Source of the DNA: Cytophagales bacterium
Lineage (GTDB): Bacteria; Bacteroidota; Bacteroidia; Cytophagales; Microscillaceae
Length of the DNA stretch: 64,000 bases
Assembly (NCBI GenBank): GCA_004293905.1
Contig: RDZE01000030.1
Coordinates: forward strand, 1-64,000
Reading direction: 5' to 3'
The notes beneath the pieces are model-generated. The model was given only the letters and a program-made list of their open reading frames with translations, had not been told where the DNA came from and ran no database searches. The number at the start of each line of letters is the position of its first letter. Position 1 is the first letter of the stretch. Made by a program: the position numbers and the translations under genes. Of the stretch, positions 8,259 through 17,578 are shown piece by piece.

Positions 8259-9359
8259 TTAGAAATCCAAATCATAAACGGCTTTTCCTAAGAGCATCGC
8301 AAACAAGTCGCTATTCCCTTGTATTTCCACAAAAATATCTTTGTGCCCTGTTTCTTTGTCTACTTTTACGCCATTGGCAAAACAATGGAAATCCATCACT
8401 CGATTGAGCAATAAAATTTTATCTTGTTTAGGCAGTTTGAATAAAATTCTTTTGTTGGTCAAATACACCAATCCTGTGCCCACAAATTCCCATTCTTTAA
8501 TGTTGCTTACATTCAATTTTTGCTGTGTAGGGTTTTTCCAATAATCTCCTTTTCCTATTTTTGCCTTAAGCCCCCCACGCGAGTGCACTGTTTGTTCGCC
8601 TATTTCCATTTCTTCATACCATTTGATATTGCCCTTAAAATACACCTTTTCTTTTCGCGGAATACTTGGCTCATCATTTTCAAATTCAGGCATTTGTCCA
8701 TTTTCTATCTGCCAATAGACCTTGTATTTGTCCAGCGTCATTTTAGTAGCCCTATCCAAACTGATTTGGATATGTAAATTGTCAGATATTTGCCTGATTT
8801 CTTCCTCTTCTTCAGGGCTCAATTTGGCATCTTCGGTTGCTTCCTCAAAAATATTTTGCATCAGCGTAGCACTGCTCTCTTTGTACAGTTTCTCTGCCAA
8901 ATCATCTTCTATGCGAAGGTTGGCTTGCAAGTTTTTCAAAAATTGTTTTTCCTCTTCCGATACGTTTTTGTCTTGCATCACCTCTTTGATAGCCTGCTGA
9001 TACACGCGCGAAGTCAAGCGCAAATGAATATCGCCTACTACCTTGTCATTCAGCCCTAAAAGTTGCTTTAGGTGTTTTAGTAGCTGTATTTCTTCGTCAG
9101 ATAAAAAACGGTCGTTGAGGCAGTTTTCTAAAAATTGCTCATAAAAAACACCCAATTCAGCTACCAATTCCGATGTTTTTACCCCATAGTTCTCTGCCAA
9201 AATCACCACATCTTCCACCCGAATGCTTGAGATAGGTTGGTTTGCCAATAAATTATTAATTTCTATAACGAAATTCTCCTTCTGAAAACGTTGTCCTAAA
9301 AGTTTTTGAAAAAAAGAAGGCTCTTGTAGGGGTTTTACTTGAAATATATGTTGCTCCAT
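8259..9359 (-). CDS. Helical-repeat plus PH-like domain protein, first gene of the patatin-caspase operon
   Basis: A 366-residue soluble protein without a signal peptide. Three similar helical units occur at about residues 83-105 (DRFLSDEEIQLLKHLKQLLG), 130-152 (DKNVSEEEKQFLKNL) and 176-199 (DAKLSPEEEEEIRQI), resembling TerB or EF-hand-like helical pairs. The C-terminal part, 285-360, with YLTNKRILFKLP, resembles bacterial PH/GRAM folds that bind lipids or peptides. It could be the sensor or regulator of the patatin-caspase operon, but this is inference. Its start lies next to two TTGTACAA palindromes. No named family was recognised. Confidence 0.75.
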   Translation of the reverse strand: MEQHIFQVKPLQEPSFFQKLLGQRFQKENFVIEINNLLANQPISSIRVEDVVILAENYGVKTSELVAELGVFYEQFLENCLNDRFLSDEEIQLLKHLKQLLGLNDKVVGDIHLRLTSRVYQQAIKEVMQDKNVSEEEKQFLKNLQANLRIEDDLAEKLYKESSATLMQNIFEEATEDAKLSPEEEEEIRQISDNLHIQISLDRATKMTLDKYKVYWQIENGQMPEFENDEPSIPRKEKVYFKGNIKWYEEMEIGEQTVHSRGGLKAKIGKGDYWKNPTQQKLNVSNIKEWEFVGTGLVYLTNKRILFKLPKQDKILLLNRVMDFHCFANGVKVDKETGHKDIFVEIQGNSDLFAMLLGKAVYDLDF

Positions 9360-9361
9360 TT

Positions 9362-9369
9362 TATATTTG
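9362..9369 (+). promoter_or_regulatory. Possible -7 element for the radical SAM gene
   Basis: TATATTTG fits TAnnTTTG on the plus strand. It sits immediately next to the start of the divergent gene, 65 bases before the radical SAM start at 9435. No convincing -33 box was seen. Confidence 0.35.
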
Positions 9370-9376
9370 TTTTATT

Positions 9377-9404
9377 TTGTACAAATAAAATAAAAATTGT
9401 ACAA
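9377..9404. promoter_or_regulatory. Pair of TTGTACAA palindromes, operator-like
   Basis: TTGTACAA occurs at 9377-9384 and 9397-9404, with centres exactly 20 bases apart (about two helical turns). They lie in the divergent 75-base gap between the patatin-caspase operon and the radical SAM gene. On the minus strand they fall near where the core promoter of the operon should be. This spacing suits a dimeric repressor bound to one DNA face; the binder is unknown. Confidence 0.5.
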
Positions 9405-9434
9405 AAAATCGCTATTCACCTCATAAAAAAAACA

Positions 9435-10424
9435 ATGCAACTTACCAATAAGCCCGTACTGTGCAATTATTATGTTACCTATAGATGTAACGCTTCTTGC
9501 CAATTTTGCGATATATGGGAACGCCCCTCTCCCTATGTTACCCCCGAAAATGTAGAGAAAAACCTCATTGACCTAAAAAAATTAGGTGTCAAAGTCATTG
9601 ATTTTACAGGCGGCGAACCTCTGTTGCATCGACAAATAGACCAACTACTCACCAAAGCAAAATCATTAGGATTCATCACTACCCTCACTACCAATGCCCT
9701 ACTCTACAGCAAATGGGCAGAAAAAATAAAAGGCAAAGTAGACATGCTTCATTTTTCGTTAGACTACGACAATGCCGCACAACACGATGAAAAACGAGGT
9801 GTAAAATGCTTCGACTTTGTCATAGAAGCCATCAAAATAGCCAAAAAAATAGGCGAACGTCCCGATATTCTTATGACCGTCTTCGACGACAACATAGACC
9901 ATATCGAAACCATCTATCACCAAATCACGCGCCCCAACGAACTTATTCTAATCCTCAACCCCGCCTTCGAATACCACCAATTGCCCACCCAAAGCCAACT
10001 CAATGAATCACAACTTCAAACACTTGCAACATGGGCAAGAAAGAAAAATGTTTACCTCAACGAAGCCTTCTTGCTACTACGAAAAAATGGCGGCAACCAT
10101 ACCCAAAAACCCATTTGCAAAGCTGCCACTACTACTATAGTTATCTCACCCGAAAATGAATGGGTACTCCCATGCTACCACTTAGGGCTCGAAAGCATAC
10201 CCATCAACAACCAACTCTACCAACTCTATCACCACCCCGATTACCAAACAATCAAACAATCACAAGGAACGCACCCCGCTTGTGAAGGCTGTACTATAAA
10301 TTGTTATATGCAACCCACCTTCGCCACCCACCTAAGTCCCTACTTCTGGAAAGCACTCCCCTCCACACTTAAATACAACCTCTGGAAAGGCACTTGGAAG
10401 CAATTATTCAAAAAAAATAAATAA
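9435..10424 (+). CDS. Radical SAM protein with C-terminal cysteine-rich (SPASM-like) region
   Basis: A 329-residue enzyme. The radical SAM 4Fe-4S motif is C18-NAS-C22-QF-C25, followed by DFTGGEPLL for SAM binding. The C-terminal part has further cysteines (CKAATTT, LPCYH, CEGCTINC) that likely bind an auxiliary cluster as in SPASM/Twitch proteins. The ATG at 9435 places the cysteine motif at the usual distance from the N-terminus; the earlier ATG at 9339 lies inside the divergent gene. It is separated from rplC by a strong promoter, so it is not part of the ribosomal operon. No peptide substrate gene was recognised nearby; the substrate is unknown. Confidence 0.88.
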   Translation: MQLTNKPVLCNYYVTYRCNASCQFCDIWERPSPYVTPENVEKNLIDLKKLGVKVIDFTGGEPLLHRQIDQLLTKAKSLGFITTLTTNALLYSKWAEKIKGKVDMLHFSLDYDNAAQHDEKRGVKCFDFVIEAIKIAKKIGERPDILMTVFDDNIDHIETIYHQITRPNELILILNPAFEYHQLPTQSQLNESQLQTLATWARKKNVYLNEAFLLLRKNGGNHTQKPICKAATTTIVISPENEWVLPCYHLGLESIPINNQLYQLYHHPDYQTIKQSQGTHPACEGCTINCYMQPTFATHLSPYFWKALPSTLKYNLWKGTWKQLFKKNK

Positions 10425-10439
10425 TTTTTCCCCTTAGCG

Positions 10440-10470
10440 TTTGCATTATCAAAAAAGATTCATAATTTTG
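10440..10470 (+). promoter_or_regulatory. Promoter of the S10-type ribosomal operon
   Basis: A TTTG box at 10440-10443 and TAATTTTG at 10463-10470 are separated by 19 bases, matching the Bacteroidota TTTG/TAnnTTTG promoter closely. Transcription would begin about 75 bases before rplC. Confidence 0.8.
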
Positions 10471-10548
10471 CACTCCGTTTATCAAAATAAAGCTAAAAAC
10501 AGCTTAAAACGGCATTAAATTAAATAAATAAAAAGAAATCATTGTAAA

Positions 10549-11178
10549 ATGTCAGGAATTATTGGAAAAAAAGTCGGTATGACAAGCCTTTTCATCACAG
10601 AAGGTACCTCCGTAAAACAAGTAGCCTGTACCGTTATTCAGGCCGGACCTTGCGTAGTTACCCAAGTGAAAACTAAAGAAAAGGAAGGTTACGACGCAGT
10701 ACAGTTGGGCTTTGACGAAGCAAAGGAAAAAAATACCACCCAACCTCTGCTGAATCACTTCAAAAAAGCAAACACCACTCCCAAACGCAAAGTAACCGAG
10801 TTCAGAGAGTTTGCCAAAGAAGTCAAATTAGGTGATGTACTATCCGTACAAGACCTATTCCAAGAAGGTGATTTTGTAGATGTAATAGGTACTGCCAAAG
10901 GTAAAGGTTTTCAAGGCGTAGTAAAACGCCACGGGTTCGGTGGAGTAGGAGGTAGCACACACGGACAACACAACCGCCAACGCCACCCCGGTTCAGTAGG
11001 AGCTTCTTCATATCCTTCAAGAGTATTCAAAGGACTTAGAATGGCAGGACGTACAGGAGGTAACCGCGTAAAAGTGCAAAACCTCAAAGTAATCAAAGTC
11101 ATTGCAGAACACAACCTCATCGTAGTAACAGGAGCAATCCCCGGTGCTAAAAACTCTTACGTGATCATCGAAAAATAA
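10549..11178 (+). CDS. rplC: 50S ribosomal protein L3
   Basis: Early-assembly large-subunit protein of 209 residues, the usual length. [15 protein letters not shown] is the typical L3 N-terminus, and the [15 protein letters not shown] region with [13 protein letters not shown] is the loop that reaches the peptidyl-transferase centre. It is the first gene of the cluster here. rpsJ, which normally precedes it, is absent. A consensus promoter lies upstream and rplD follows after 21 bases. Confidence 0.98.
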   Translation: MSGIIGKKVGMTSLFITEGTSVKQVACTVIQAGPCVVTQVKTKEKEGYDAVQLGFDEAKEKNTTQPLLNHFKKANTTPKRKVTEFREFAKEVKLGDVLSVQDLFQEGDFVDVIGTAKGKGFQGVVKRHGFGGVGGSTHGQHNRQRHPGSVGASSYPSRVFKGLRMAGRTGGNRVKVQNLKVIKVIAEHNLIVVTGAIPGAKNSYVIIEK

Positions 11179-11199
11179 CCCCCTAAGCACTCAAACGAC

Positions 11200-11820
11200 A
11201 TGCAAGTAGAAGTAATCAATAAAGAAGGAAAAGCCACAGGCAGAACCATAGAGCTATCTGAAAACATCTATCAGATAACCCCCAATGACCACGCCATTTA
11301 TTTAGACGTAAAACAATATTTGGCAAACCAAAGACAAGGTACGCACAAGGCAAAAGAAAGAGCAGAAGTAGTAGGCTCTACCAAAAAAATAAAAAAACAA
11401 AAAGGTACAGGTACAGCACGCGCAGGAAGCCTCAAGTCTCCAGTATTTGTAGGCGGTGGAACTATCTTCGGACCACGCCCCCGCGACTACTCATTCAAAC
11501 TCAACAAAAAAATTAAAAAATTAGCGCGCAAATCTGCACTTTCGCACAAAGCCAATAGCCAAGCCATCACTGTTATTGAAGATTTTAACATCGAGGCAAA
11601 AACAAAACAATACCTCGAATTCCTTAATAACCTCAATCTCAATAACACAAAAACATTACTCCTTATCCCAGAGCAACACAAAAATATCTACTTAGCCAGT
11701 AGAAACCTGCCCAAAGCACGCGTAGTTACTTATAGCGACATAAACACCTATGAAATACTACACGCCGACAGAATATTGCTCTTCGAAAGTACCATCAAAA
11801 AAATAGAAGAACTACTATAA
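11200..11820 (+). CDS. rplD: 50S ribosomal protein L4
   Basis: Exit-tunnel protein of the large subunit, 206 residues. The extended loop KKIKKQKGTGTARAG, SLKSPVFVGGGTIFGPRPRDY is the conserved tunnel-lining segment. In Escherichia coli L4 represses the S10 operon; no such leader was identified here. rplW follows after 7 bases, indicating translational linkage. Confidence 0.98.
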   Translation: MQVEVINKEGKATGRTIELSENIYQITPNDHAIYLDVKQYLANQRQGTHKAKERAEVVGSTKKIKKQKGTGTARAGSLKSPVFVGGGTIFGPRPRDYSFKLNKKIKKLARKSALSHKANSQAITVIEDFNIEAKTKQYLEFLNNLNLNNTKTLLLIPEQHKNIYLASRNLPKARVVTYSDINTYEILHADRILLFESTIKKIEELL

Positions 11821-11827
11821 TAAGACA

Positions 11828-12118
11828 ATGGAAAATATCATCAAACGTCCCTTATTGAGCGAAAAAGCATCAATACAAAGCGAAGCAGGCGTATATACTT
11901 TCGTAGTAGATCGCAAAGCCAACAAAATACAAATCAAAAAGGCTTTAGAAAAAATGTATGGCGTTGAAATAGTAAACATCAATACTATCAATACCGCCTC
12001 CAAACCCAAAATGCGTTATACCTCCTCACGCGTAGTACAAGGGCGCACAAAACCCTACAAAAAAGCTATAGTAAAAGTAGCAGAAGGAGAATTTATTGAT
12101 GTGTATGGCAACGTATAA
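11828..12118 (+). CDS. rplW: 50S ribosomal protein L23
   Basis: Exit-tunnel-rim protein of 96 residues, which docks trigger factor and SRP. The family features [11 protein letters not shown] at the start and [29 protein letters not shown] are clear. It sits between rplD and rplB with gaps of 7 and 14 bases. Confidence 0.97.
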   Translation: MENIIKRPLLSEKASIQSEAGVYTFVVDRKANKIQIKKALEKMYGVEIVNINTINTASKPKMRYTSSRVVQGRTKPYKKAIVKVAEGEFIDVYGNV

Positions 12119-12132
12119 TTGTATTAAGAAAA

Positions 12133-12954
12133 ATGTCAGTTAAAAAATTAAGACCCATTACACCGGGAACGCGATTCAGAGTCGCCCCCACGTTCGATGA
12201 AATAACTAAATCGAAACCGGAAAAATCATTGCTACTTCCACTCAAAAAATCAGGAGGACGCAACCATCACGGTAAAATGACTATGCGCTACATAGGCGGA
12301 GGCCACAAAAGAGCCTACAGAATCATCGACTTCAAGCGCGATAAATTCAATATCCCCGCTGTAGTAAAAGCCATAGAATACGACCCCAACAGAACCGCAC
12401 GCATAGCACTACTTTTTTACAAAGATGGCGAAAAAAGATACATCATCGCCCCACAAGGTCTTTCCGTAGGGCAAACCGTCATCTCAGGAACAGGAGTACC
12501 CCCCGAAGTAGGTAACACATTACCCCTCTCCGAAATACCATTGGGTACAATGATTCACAACTTAGAACTCTCCCCCGGAAAAGGTGCAGTACTCGTAAGA
12601 AGCGCAGGAACATCAGCCCAATTACTCGGACGTGAAGGCAAATATGCAAGCGTAAAAATGCCCTCAGGTGAATCAAGACTCGTACTACTTACTTGTATGG
12701 CAACCGTAGGCGTAGTTTCTAATGCAGACCACATGAACCTTAGCGTAGGTAAAGCAGGGCGAAACCGATGGTTCGGTATCAGACCTCGCACCAGAGGCGT
12801 AGCCATGAACCCAGTAGATCACCCTATGGGTGGTGGAGAAGGAAGAGCCTCAGGAGGGCAACCCCGCTCAAGAAAAGGACTCTACTCTAAAGGTAAGAAA
12901 ACAAGAAAAGTTAACAAATATTCTAACAAACTCATAAAGAATAGGAGGAAATAA
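12133..12954 (+). CDS. rplB: 50S ribosomal protein L2
   Basis: Peptidyl-transferase-associated protein of 273 residues. [20 protein letters not shown] near the N-terminus and the highly conserved [17 protein letters not shown] loop containing the functional His are both present. Its TAA shares its last base with the ATG of rpsS (one-base overlap), indicating coupled translation. Confidence 0.98.
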   Translation: MSVKKLRPITPGTRFRVAPTFDEITKSKPEKSLLLPLKKSGGRNHHGKMTMRYIGGGHKRAYRIIDFKRDKFNIPAVVKAIEYDPNRTARIALLFYKDGEKRYIIAPQGLSVGQTVISGTGVPPEVGNTLPLSEIPLGTMIHNLELSPGKGAVLVRSAGTSAQLLGREGKYASVKMPSGESRLVLLTCMATVGVVSNADHMNLSVGKAGRNRWFGIRPRTRGVAMNPVDHPMGGGEGRASGGQPRSRKGLYSKGKKTRKVNKYSNKLIKNRRK

Positions 12955-13235
12955 TGGCACGCTCACTTAAAAAAGGACCCTACATAGAACACCACTTGTC
13001 AAAAAAAGTGCTAACAATGAATGACTCTGGCAAAAGAACAGTCATTAAAACATGGTCAAGACGCTCTACTATCTCCCCCGACTTCGTAGGGCATACCTTC
13101 GCAGTACACAACGGAAACAAATTCATCCCCGTCTATATCACCGAAAATATGGTAGGACATAAACTCGGAGAATTTGCACCCACTCGCACCTTCAAAGGGC
13201 ACGTAGCTAAAAAAGACAAGAAAGGCAAAAAATAA
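12954..13235 (+). CDS. rpsS: 30S ribosomal protein S19
   Basis: Small-subunit head protein of 93 residues. [15 protein letters not shown] and the [23 protein letters not shown] core are diagnostic, ending in [12 protein letters not shown]. It overlaps the rplB stop by one base and precedes rplV by 16 bases. Confidence 0.98.
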   Translation: MARSLKKGPYIEHHLSKKVLTMNDSGKRTVIKTWSRRSTISPDFVGHTFAVHNGNKFIPVYITENMVGHKLGEFAPTRTFKGHVAKKDKKGKK

Positions 13236-13251
13236 CTAATGGATTATCATC

Positions 13252-13716
13252 ATGGAAGAGGTGAAAAAACTTAAAAAGTCAGTGCGTATCAGAATGGAAA
13301 AAGAAGCCGCACGAGAATACAAAGAGCAAAACCAAGGACAGTTAGGCGCCTCAAAAGCCGCCTTAAACAATGTCCCTACTTCGCCAAGAAAAATGCGATT
13401 AGTAGCCGATATGATACGCAATCAACGTGTCGATAAAGCACTTCACATGCTCTCTTTCGCTCCACAAGCAGGAGCCGTACACATGAAAAAACTCCTACTC
13501 TCAGCAGTAGCCAACTGGAAAATAAACAACGAAAACGTTAGATTCGACGAAACTAAACTCTTTGTTAAACAAGTCTTCGTAGACGGCGGACGAGTACTCA
13601 AAAGACTAAGACCCGCTCCACAAGGTAGAGGCTATAGAGTAAGAAAACGCTCCAATCACATCAACATAGTCATAGATATGATTGCAGAAGAAACTAAAAC
13701 CGTTGATAATAACTAA
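13252..13716 (+). CDS. rplV: 50S ribosomal protein L22
   Basis: Exit-tunnel protein of 154 residues. The core begins at about residue 34 with [21 protein letters not shown]; the tunnel-hairpin region [20 protein letters not shown] is near the end. A basic N-terminal extension of about 30 residues makes it longer than the E. coli protein (110 residues). An ATG at 13293 (MEKEAAREY) is an alternative start, but the 16-base spacing from rpsS favours 13252. Confidence 0.96.
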   Translation: MEEVKKLKKSVRIRMEKEAAREYKEQNQGQLGASKAALNNVPTSPRKMRLVADMIRNQRVDKALHMLSFAPQAGAVHMKKLLLSAVANWKINNENVRFDETKLFVKQVFVDGGRVLKRLRPAPQGRGYRVRKRSNHINIVIDMIAEETKTVDNN

Positions 13717-13730
13717 AATATAATAACAAA

Positions 13731-14507
13731 ATGGGTCAAAAAGTAAATCCAATAGGACTTAGATTAGGTATCATCAAAGGATGGGACTCTAATTGGTATG
13801 GCGGAAAAGACTTCTCTGAAAAACTATTAGAAGACGTAAAAATCAGAAACTACGTACAAGCTCGCATACCCAAAGGGGGAATTTCTAAAATCATCATCGA
13901 AAGAACCCTTAAAAGAATTATCCTCACCATACAAACCGCAAGACCAGGTGTTGTAATCGGAAAAGGAGGAAATGAAGTAGACAACATCAGAGAAGAATTG
14001 AAAAAACTCACCAATAAAGACGTTCAAATCAATATCTTCGAAATCAAAAGAGCAGAAGCCGATGCCGTACTCGTTGCCGAAACCATTGCACAACAAATAG
14101 AAGCACGCGTATCTTATCGCCGAGCAATGAAACAAGCCATCTCCAATGCACTCCGCGTAGGCGCGCAAGGTATCAAAGTGAAAATTTCAGGACGCTTAGG
14201 AGGCGCAGAAATGGCACGTACAGAGCAATACAAAGAAGGAAGAATTCCTCTTCACACACTCCGTGCCGATATAGACTATGCCGTAGGAGAAGCAAACACT
14301 ACATACGGAAAAATCGGTATCAAAGTATGGATATTCAAACGTGAAGTATACGAGAAACCCGACCTTTCCCCTACCTCAGCACCCAATGAGCGTAGTAATA
14401 ACAATAACAACGACAGAGGAAATAATAACTCAAATGCAGAAGCGCGTCAAGCAGGCGGAAGAGGAGGAAGAAAAAATAAAGACGATAACCGCAAAAAACG
14501 CAAATAA
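13731..14507 (+). CDS. rpsC: 30S ribosomal protein S3
   Basis: Small-subunit mRNA-entry protein of 258 residues. [22 protein letters not shown], the KH-domain GxxG loop in [13 protein letters not shown], and the C-terminal [13 protein letters not shown] segment are conserved. The last 45 or so residues are an Asn/Gly/Lys-rich low-complexity tail ([11 protein letters not shown]), a lineage-specific extension. Confidence 0.98.
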   Translation: MGQKVNPIGLRLGIIKGWDSNWYGGKDFSEKLLEDVKIRNYVQARIPKGGISKIIIERTLKRIILTIQTARPGVVIGKGGNEVDNIREELKKLTNKDVQINIFEIKRAEADAVLVAETIAQQIEARVSYRRAMKQAISNALRVGAQGIKVKISGRLGGAEMARTEQYKEGRIPLHTLRADIDYAVGEANTTYGKIGIKVWIFKREVYEKPDLSPTSAPNERSNNNNNDRGNNNSNAEARQAGGRGGRKNKDDNRKKRK

Positions 14508-14533
14508 GGTCAAACTAAAACATATTTACACAC

Positions 14534-14956
14534 ATGTTACAGCCTAGAAAAACCAAATATAGAAAACAGCAAAAAGGTAGAATCAAAGGAATCGCCACCC
14601 GCGGATTCAGCATCGCCTTCGGCTCGTTTGCCCTCAAAGCCCTCGAACCCGGACGTATCACCGCCCGACAAATCGAAGCGACTCGTATCACTATCTCACG
14701 CACCATGAAACGTGAAGGAAAAATGTGGATACGTATATTCCCCGACAAACCTATCACCCAAAAACCTGCTGAGGTACGTATGGGTAAAGGAAAAGGAGCC
14801 CCCGAATATTGGGTAGCCTGCGTAAAACCCGGCACCTTACTCTATGAATTAGACGGCGTAAGCAGAGAAGTAGCAGAAAAAGCCTGTTATTTAGCTGCCC
14901 AAAAACTACCCATCAAAACCAAATTCGTCATCAGACACGACTACGTAGAAGAATAA
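14534..14956 (+). CDS. rplP: 50S ribosomal protein L16
   Basis: Large-subunit protein of 140 residues near the A-site tRNA. It starts [16 protein letters not shown] and contains [38 protein letters not shown] and [14 protein letters not shown], the family signatures. The conserved arginine that is hydroxylated in some bacteria lies in the latter region. Confidence 0.98.
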   Translation: MLQPRKTKYRKQQKGRIKGIATRGFSIAFGSFALKALEPGRITARQIEATRITISRTMKREGKMWIRIFPDKPITQKPAEVRMGKGKGAPEYWVACVKPGTLLYELDGVSREVAEKACYLAAQKLPIKTKFVIRHDYVEE

Positions 14957-14969
14957 AATACTATTACTC

Positions 14970-15176
14970 ATGAGCAAGAATAAGGAAAACTTCAAAGACC
15001 TGAGCCTCGAAGAACTCAAAGAAAAAGTAGCCGAAGAAAAACAAAGACTATTTCGCCTACAATATTCGCACGCAGTATCACCCATAGAAAACCCTATGAC
15101 CATCAAAGAAGCGAGAAAAACCATCGCGCGACTACTTACTACCATACAACAAAAGACCAAAAGCACTTCCATTTAA
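14970..15176 (+). CDS. rpmC: 50S ribosomal protein L29
   Basis: A 68-residue helical protein at the tunnel exit. DLSLEELKEKVAEEKQRLFRLQ and the C-terminal ENPMTIKEARKTIARLLT are typical. It lies between rplP (13 bases) and rpsQ (23 bases). Confidence 0.96.
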   Translation: MSKNKENFKDLSLEELKEKVAEEKQRLFRLQYSHAVSPIENPMTIKEARKTIARLLTTIQQKTKSTSI

Positions 15177-15199
15177 TCAACTCTAAAATCATATAGTAC

Positions 15200-15463
15200 A
15201 TGGAAAATACAGAAAGATCTCGCAGAAAAGTAAGAATCGGACGGGTAACAAGCGACAAAATGACCAAATCTATTGTCGTATTGGTAGAAAGAAAAGTAAA
15301 ACACCCCATCTACGGAAAATTCCTCACCAAATCTAAAAAATTTATGGCTCATGATGAGAATCAAGAAGCAAAAATAGGGGACACAGTGCGTATCATGGAG
15401 TGCCGACCATTAAGCAAAAGCAAACGATGGAGATTGGTCGAAATCGTAGAAAAAGCCAAATAA
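15200..15463 (+). CDS. rpsQ: 30S ribosomal protein S17
   Basis: Primary 16S rRNA-binding protein of 87 residues with an OB fold. [27 protein letters not shown] and the [24 protein letters not shown] tail are diagnostic. Confidence 0.97.
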   Translation: MENTERSRRKVRIGRVTSDKMTKSIVVLVERKVKHPIYGKFLTKSKKFMAHDENQEAKIGDTVRIMECRPLSKSKRWRLVEIVEKAK

Positions 15464-15493
15464 TTTCTTGAACAAAAAAAAATCTAAATACCC

Positions 15494-15862
15494 ATGATTC
15501 AGCAAGAAACAAGGCTCAATGTAGCCGATAACAGCGGTGCCAAAGAAGTATTATGTATAAGAGTCTTAGGAGGTACCAAAAAAAGATATGCAACCGTAGG
15601 CGACAAAATAGTCGTAACCGTAAAAGCAGCCCTCTCTTCTAGTTCAATGAAAAAAGGTACAGTATCAAAAGCCGTAGTCATCAGAACTAAAAAAGAAATC
15701 AGAAGAAACGATGGCTCTTACATCAGATTCGAAGACAATGCCGCAGTACTTCTTAATAACAATGACGAACCCAGAGGCACACGTATCTTCGGACCCGTAG
15801 CACGCGAACTCCGCGAAAAACAATTCATGAAAATCGTTTCATTAGCTCCCGAAGTACTATAA
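15494..15862 (+). CDS. rplN: 50S ribosomal protein L14
   Basis: Subunit-interface protein of 122 residues. It begins [27 protein letters not shown] and contains [23 protein letters not shown] at the end, both conserved. It is 30 bases after rpsQ and 19 before rplX. Confidence 0.98.
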   Translation: MIQQETRLNVADNSGAKEVLCIRVLGGTKKRYATVGDKIVVTVKAALSSSSMKKGTVSKAVVIRTKKEIRRNDGSYIRFEDNAAVLLNNNDEPRGTRIFGPVARELREKQFMKIVSLAPEVL

Positions 15863-15881
15863 CTCTTTAAATCATTTTTCA

Positions 15882-16235
15882 ATGGAAACTCAAAAGAAAA
15901 ATAAAGTAGCCAAATTGCACATCAAAACAGGAGATTTGGTCAAAGTAATCGCTGGTAACTCCAAAGGACACGAAGGAAAAGTCATCTCCGTAGACCGTAA
16001 AAAATTGCGTGCCAAAGTAGGAGGTGCTAATATCGTCATCAAGCACGTAAAACCTACTGCCGCCAACCCACAAGGAGAAAGAAAAGAAATGGAGGGCACT
16101 ATACACATCAGCAACCTCATGCTCATTAACCCCGCCAACGGACTCCCTAGAAGAATAGGAAGAAAAAGAGACGAAAAAGGCAAACTACAACGATATTTCA
16201 AAGAACATACCTCTTTGAAACAAAATACAAAATAA
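15882..16235 (+). CDS. rplX: 50S ribosomal protein L24
   Basis: Assembly-initiator protein of 117 residues with a KOW motif near residues 15-40 ([21 protein letters not shown]) and [17 protein letters not shown] basic C-terminal tail of about 15 residues ([16 protein letters not shown]) is slightly longer than usual. Confidence 0.97.
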   Translation: METQKKNKVAKLHIKTGDLVKVIAGNSKGHEGKVISVDRKKLRAKVGGANIVIKHVKPTAANPQGERKEMEGTIHISNLMLINPANGLPRRIGRKRDEKGKLQRYFKEHTSLKQNTK

Positions 16236-16268
16236 AAAAATCATTGGTCATCAAAGCAGACACAAATC

Positions 16269-16829
16269 ATGAGAAAGCCAAGAATCAAAGAAAAATACTC
16301 CAAAGAAATTGTAGACTTGCTCAAAGAAAAATTTCAGTATAAGTCTATCATGCAAGTGCCACACCTCACCAAAATTGTAATCAACAAAGGTATAGGTGCT
16401 GCCGTTGCCGATAAAAAATTAGTAGAAACAGGAGTAGAAGAACTTACCCTCATCACAGGGCAAAAAGCCGTTCCTACTTATTCCAAAAAAGCCATCTCCA
16501 ACTTCAAACTCCGCGAAAAAATGCCCATCGGTGCAAAAGTAACACTAAGAGGCGACCGTATGTATGAATTTGTTGACCGCTTATTTGCCATCGCATTACC
16601 CCGCGTAAGAGATTTTAAAGGCGTAAGTGACAAAGGCTTTGACGGAAGAGGTAACTATACATTAGGCGTAAAAGAACAAATTATCTTTCCCGAAATTAGC
16701 ATCGACAAAGTAAGCCGCATTTCAGGTATGGATATTACTTTTGTTACAACAGCCAAAACGGACGAAGAATGTCTCGAACTACTCAAAGCATTAGGAATGC
16801 CCTTTGTAAAACCCGAAACTAACATCTAA
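16269..16829 (+). CDS. rplE: 50S ribosomal protein L5
   Basis: 5S rRNA-binding protein of 186 residues. [55 protein letters not shown] and [16 protein letters not shown] are conserved segments. rpsN follows after only 4 bases. Confidence 0.98.
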   Translation: MRKPRIKEKYSKEIVDLLKEKFQYKSIMQVPHLTKIVINKGIGAAVADKKLVETGVEELTLITGQKAVPTYSKKAISNFKLREKMPIGAKVTLRGDRMYEFVDRLFAIALPRVRDFKGVSDKGFDGRGNYTLGVKEQIIFPEISIDKVSRISGMDITFVTTAKTDEECLELLKALGMPFVKPETNI

Positions 16830-16833
16830 AATC

Positions 16834-17103
16834 ATGGCAAAAGAATCCATCAAAGCAAGAGAAAGAAAAAGAGAAAGATTGGTTGCAAGATACGCTGCCA
16901 AAAGAAAAGCACTCAAAGAAGCAGGTGATTATGAAGCATTAGACAAATTGCCAAAAAATGCCTCTCCCGTTCGCTTACACAACAGATGTAAACTCACAGG
17001 ACGCCCAAGAGGGTACATCCGCAAATTTGGCATCTGTAGAAATACCTTCCGTGAAATGGCTTCACAAGGAAAAATACCAGGTGTAACTAAAGCAAGTTGG
17101 TAA
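16834..17103 (+). CDS. rpsN: 30S ribosomal protein S14
   Basis: An 89-residue small-subunit protein. [48 protein letters not shown] is the conserved C-terminal half, given here as contiguous pieces [25 protein letters not shown] and [10 protein letters not shown]. Only isolated cysteines remain, so it is the longer zinc-free type. It closes the first transcription segment; a strong promoter lies in the 63-base gap before rpsH. Confidence 0.97.
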   Translation: MAKESIKARERKRERLVARYAAKRKALKEAGDYEALDKLPKNASPVRLHNRCKLTGRPRGYIRKFGICRNTFREMASQGKIPGVTKASW

Positions 17104-17108
17104 TTTTT

Positions 17109-17140
17109 TTTGAAATTAAAATTATTAATCATATATTTGC
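17109..17140 (+). promoter_or_regulatory. Internal promoter before rpsH
   Basis: TTTG at 17109-17112 and TATATTTG at 17132-17139 are separated by 19 bases, a full Bacteroidota consensus. It lies in the widest gap (63 bases) in the first half of the cluster, so rpsH onward can be transcribed separately. Confidence 0.8.
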
Positions 17141-17166
17141 ACCCTCAAAATTAAAAAGATACTAAT

Positions 17167-17565
17167 ATGCTCACAGACCCCATAGCCGACTACCTCACGC
17201 GATTGAGAAACGCCGTCGCCGCACGTCACCGAATCGTAGAAATACCGGCTTCCAAACTAAAAAAAGAAATCACAAAAGTGCTTTTCGAAAAAGGCTACAT
17301 CCAAAATTACAAATTCGATGACGCTGAAGTACAAGGCACTATTAAAATAGCACTGAAATATCACCCCGAAACTAAAGAACCCGCTATCATGCAACTAACA
17401 CGCGTGAGCAAACCCGGACTTAGAAAATATACCAGTGCAACACGCCTACCCCGAGTACTAAACGGCTTAGGAATAGCTATTTTGTCTACCTCCAAAGGAG
17501 TAATGACCGATAAAGAAGCACGCCAATACAATATAGGCGGAGAAGTATTATGTTTCGTATACTAA
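17167..17565 (+). CDS. rpsH: 30S ribosomal protein S8
   Basis: Primary 16S rRNA-binding protein of 132 residues. MLTDPIADYLTRLRNAVAARH at the start and the C-terminal LNGLGIAILSTSKGVMTDKEAR segment are diagnostic. In E. coli S8 represses the spc operon; here it is the first gene behind the internal promoter, a place suited to autoregulation (inference). Confidence 0.98.
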   Translation: MLTDPIADYLTRLRNAVAARHRIVEIPASKLKKEITKVLFEKGYIQNYKFDDAEVQGTIKIALKYHPETKEPAIMQLTRVSKPGLRKYTSATRLPRVLNGLGIAILSTSKGVMTDKEARQYNIGGEVLCFVY

Positions 17566-17578
17566 AAAGATAAAAAAA

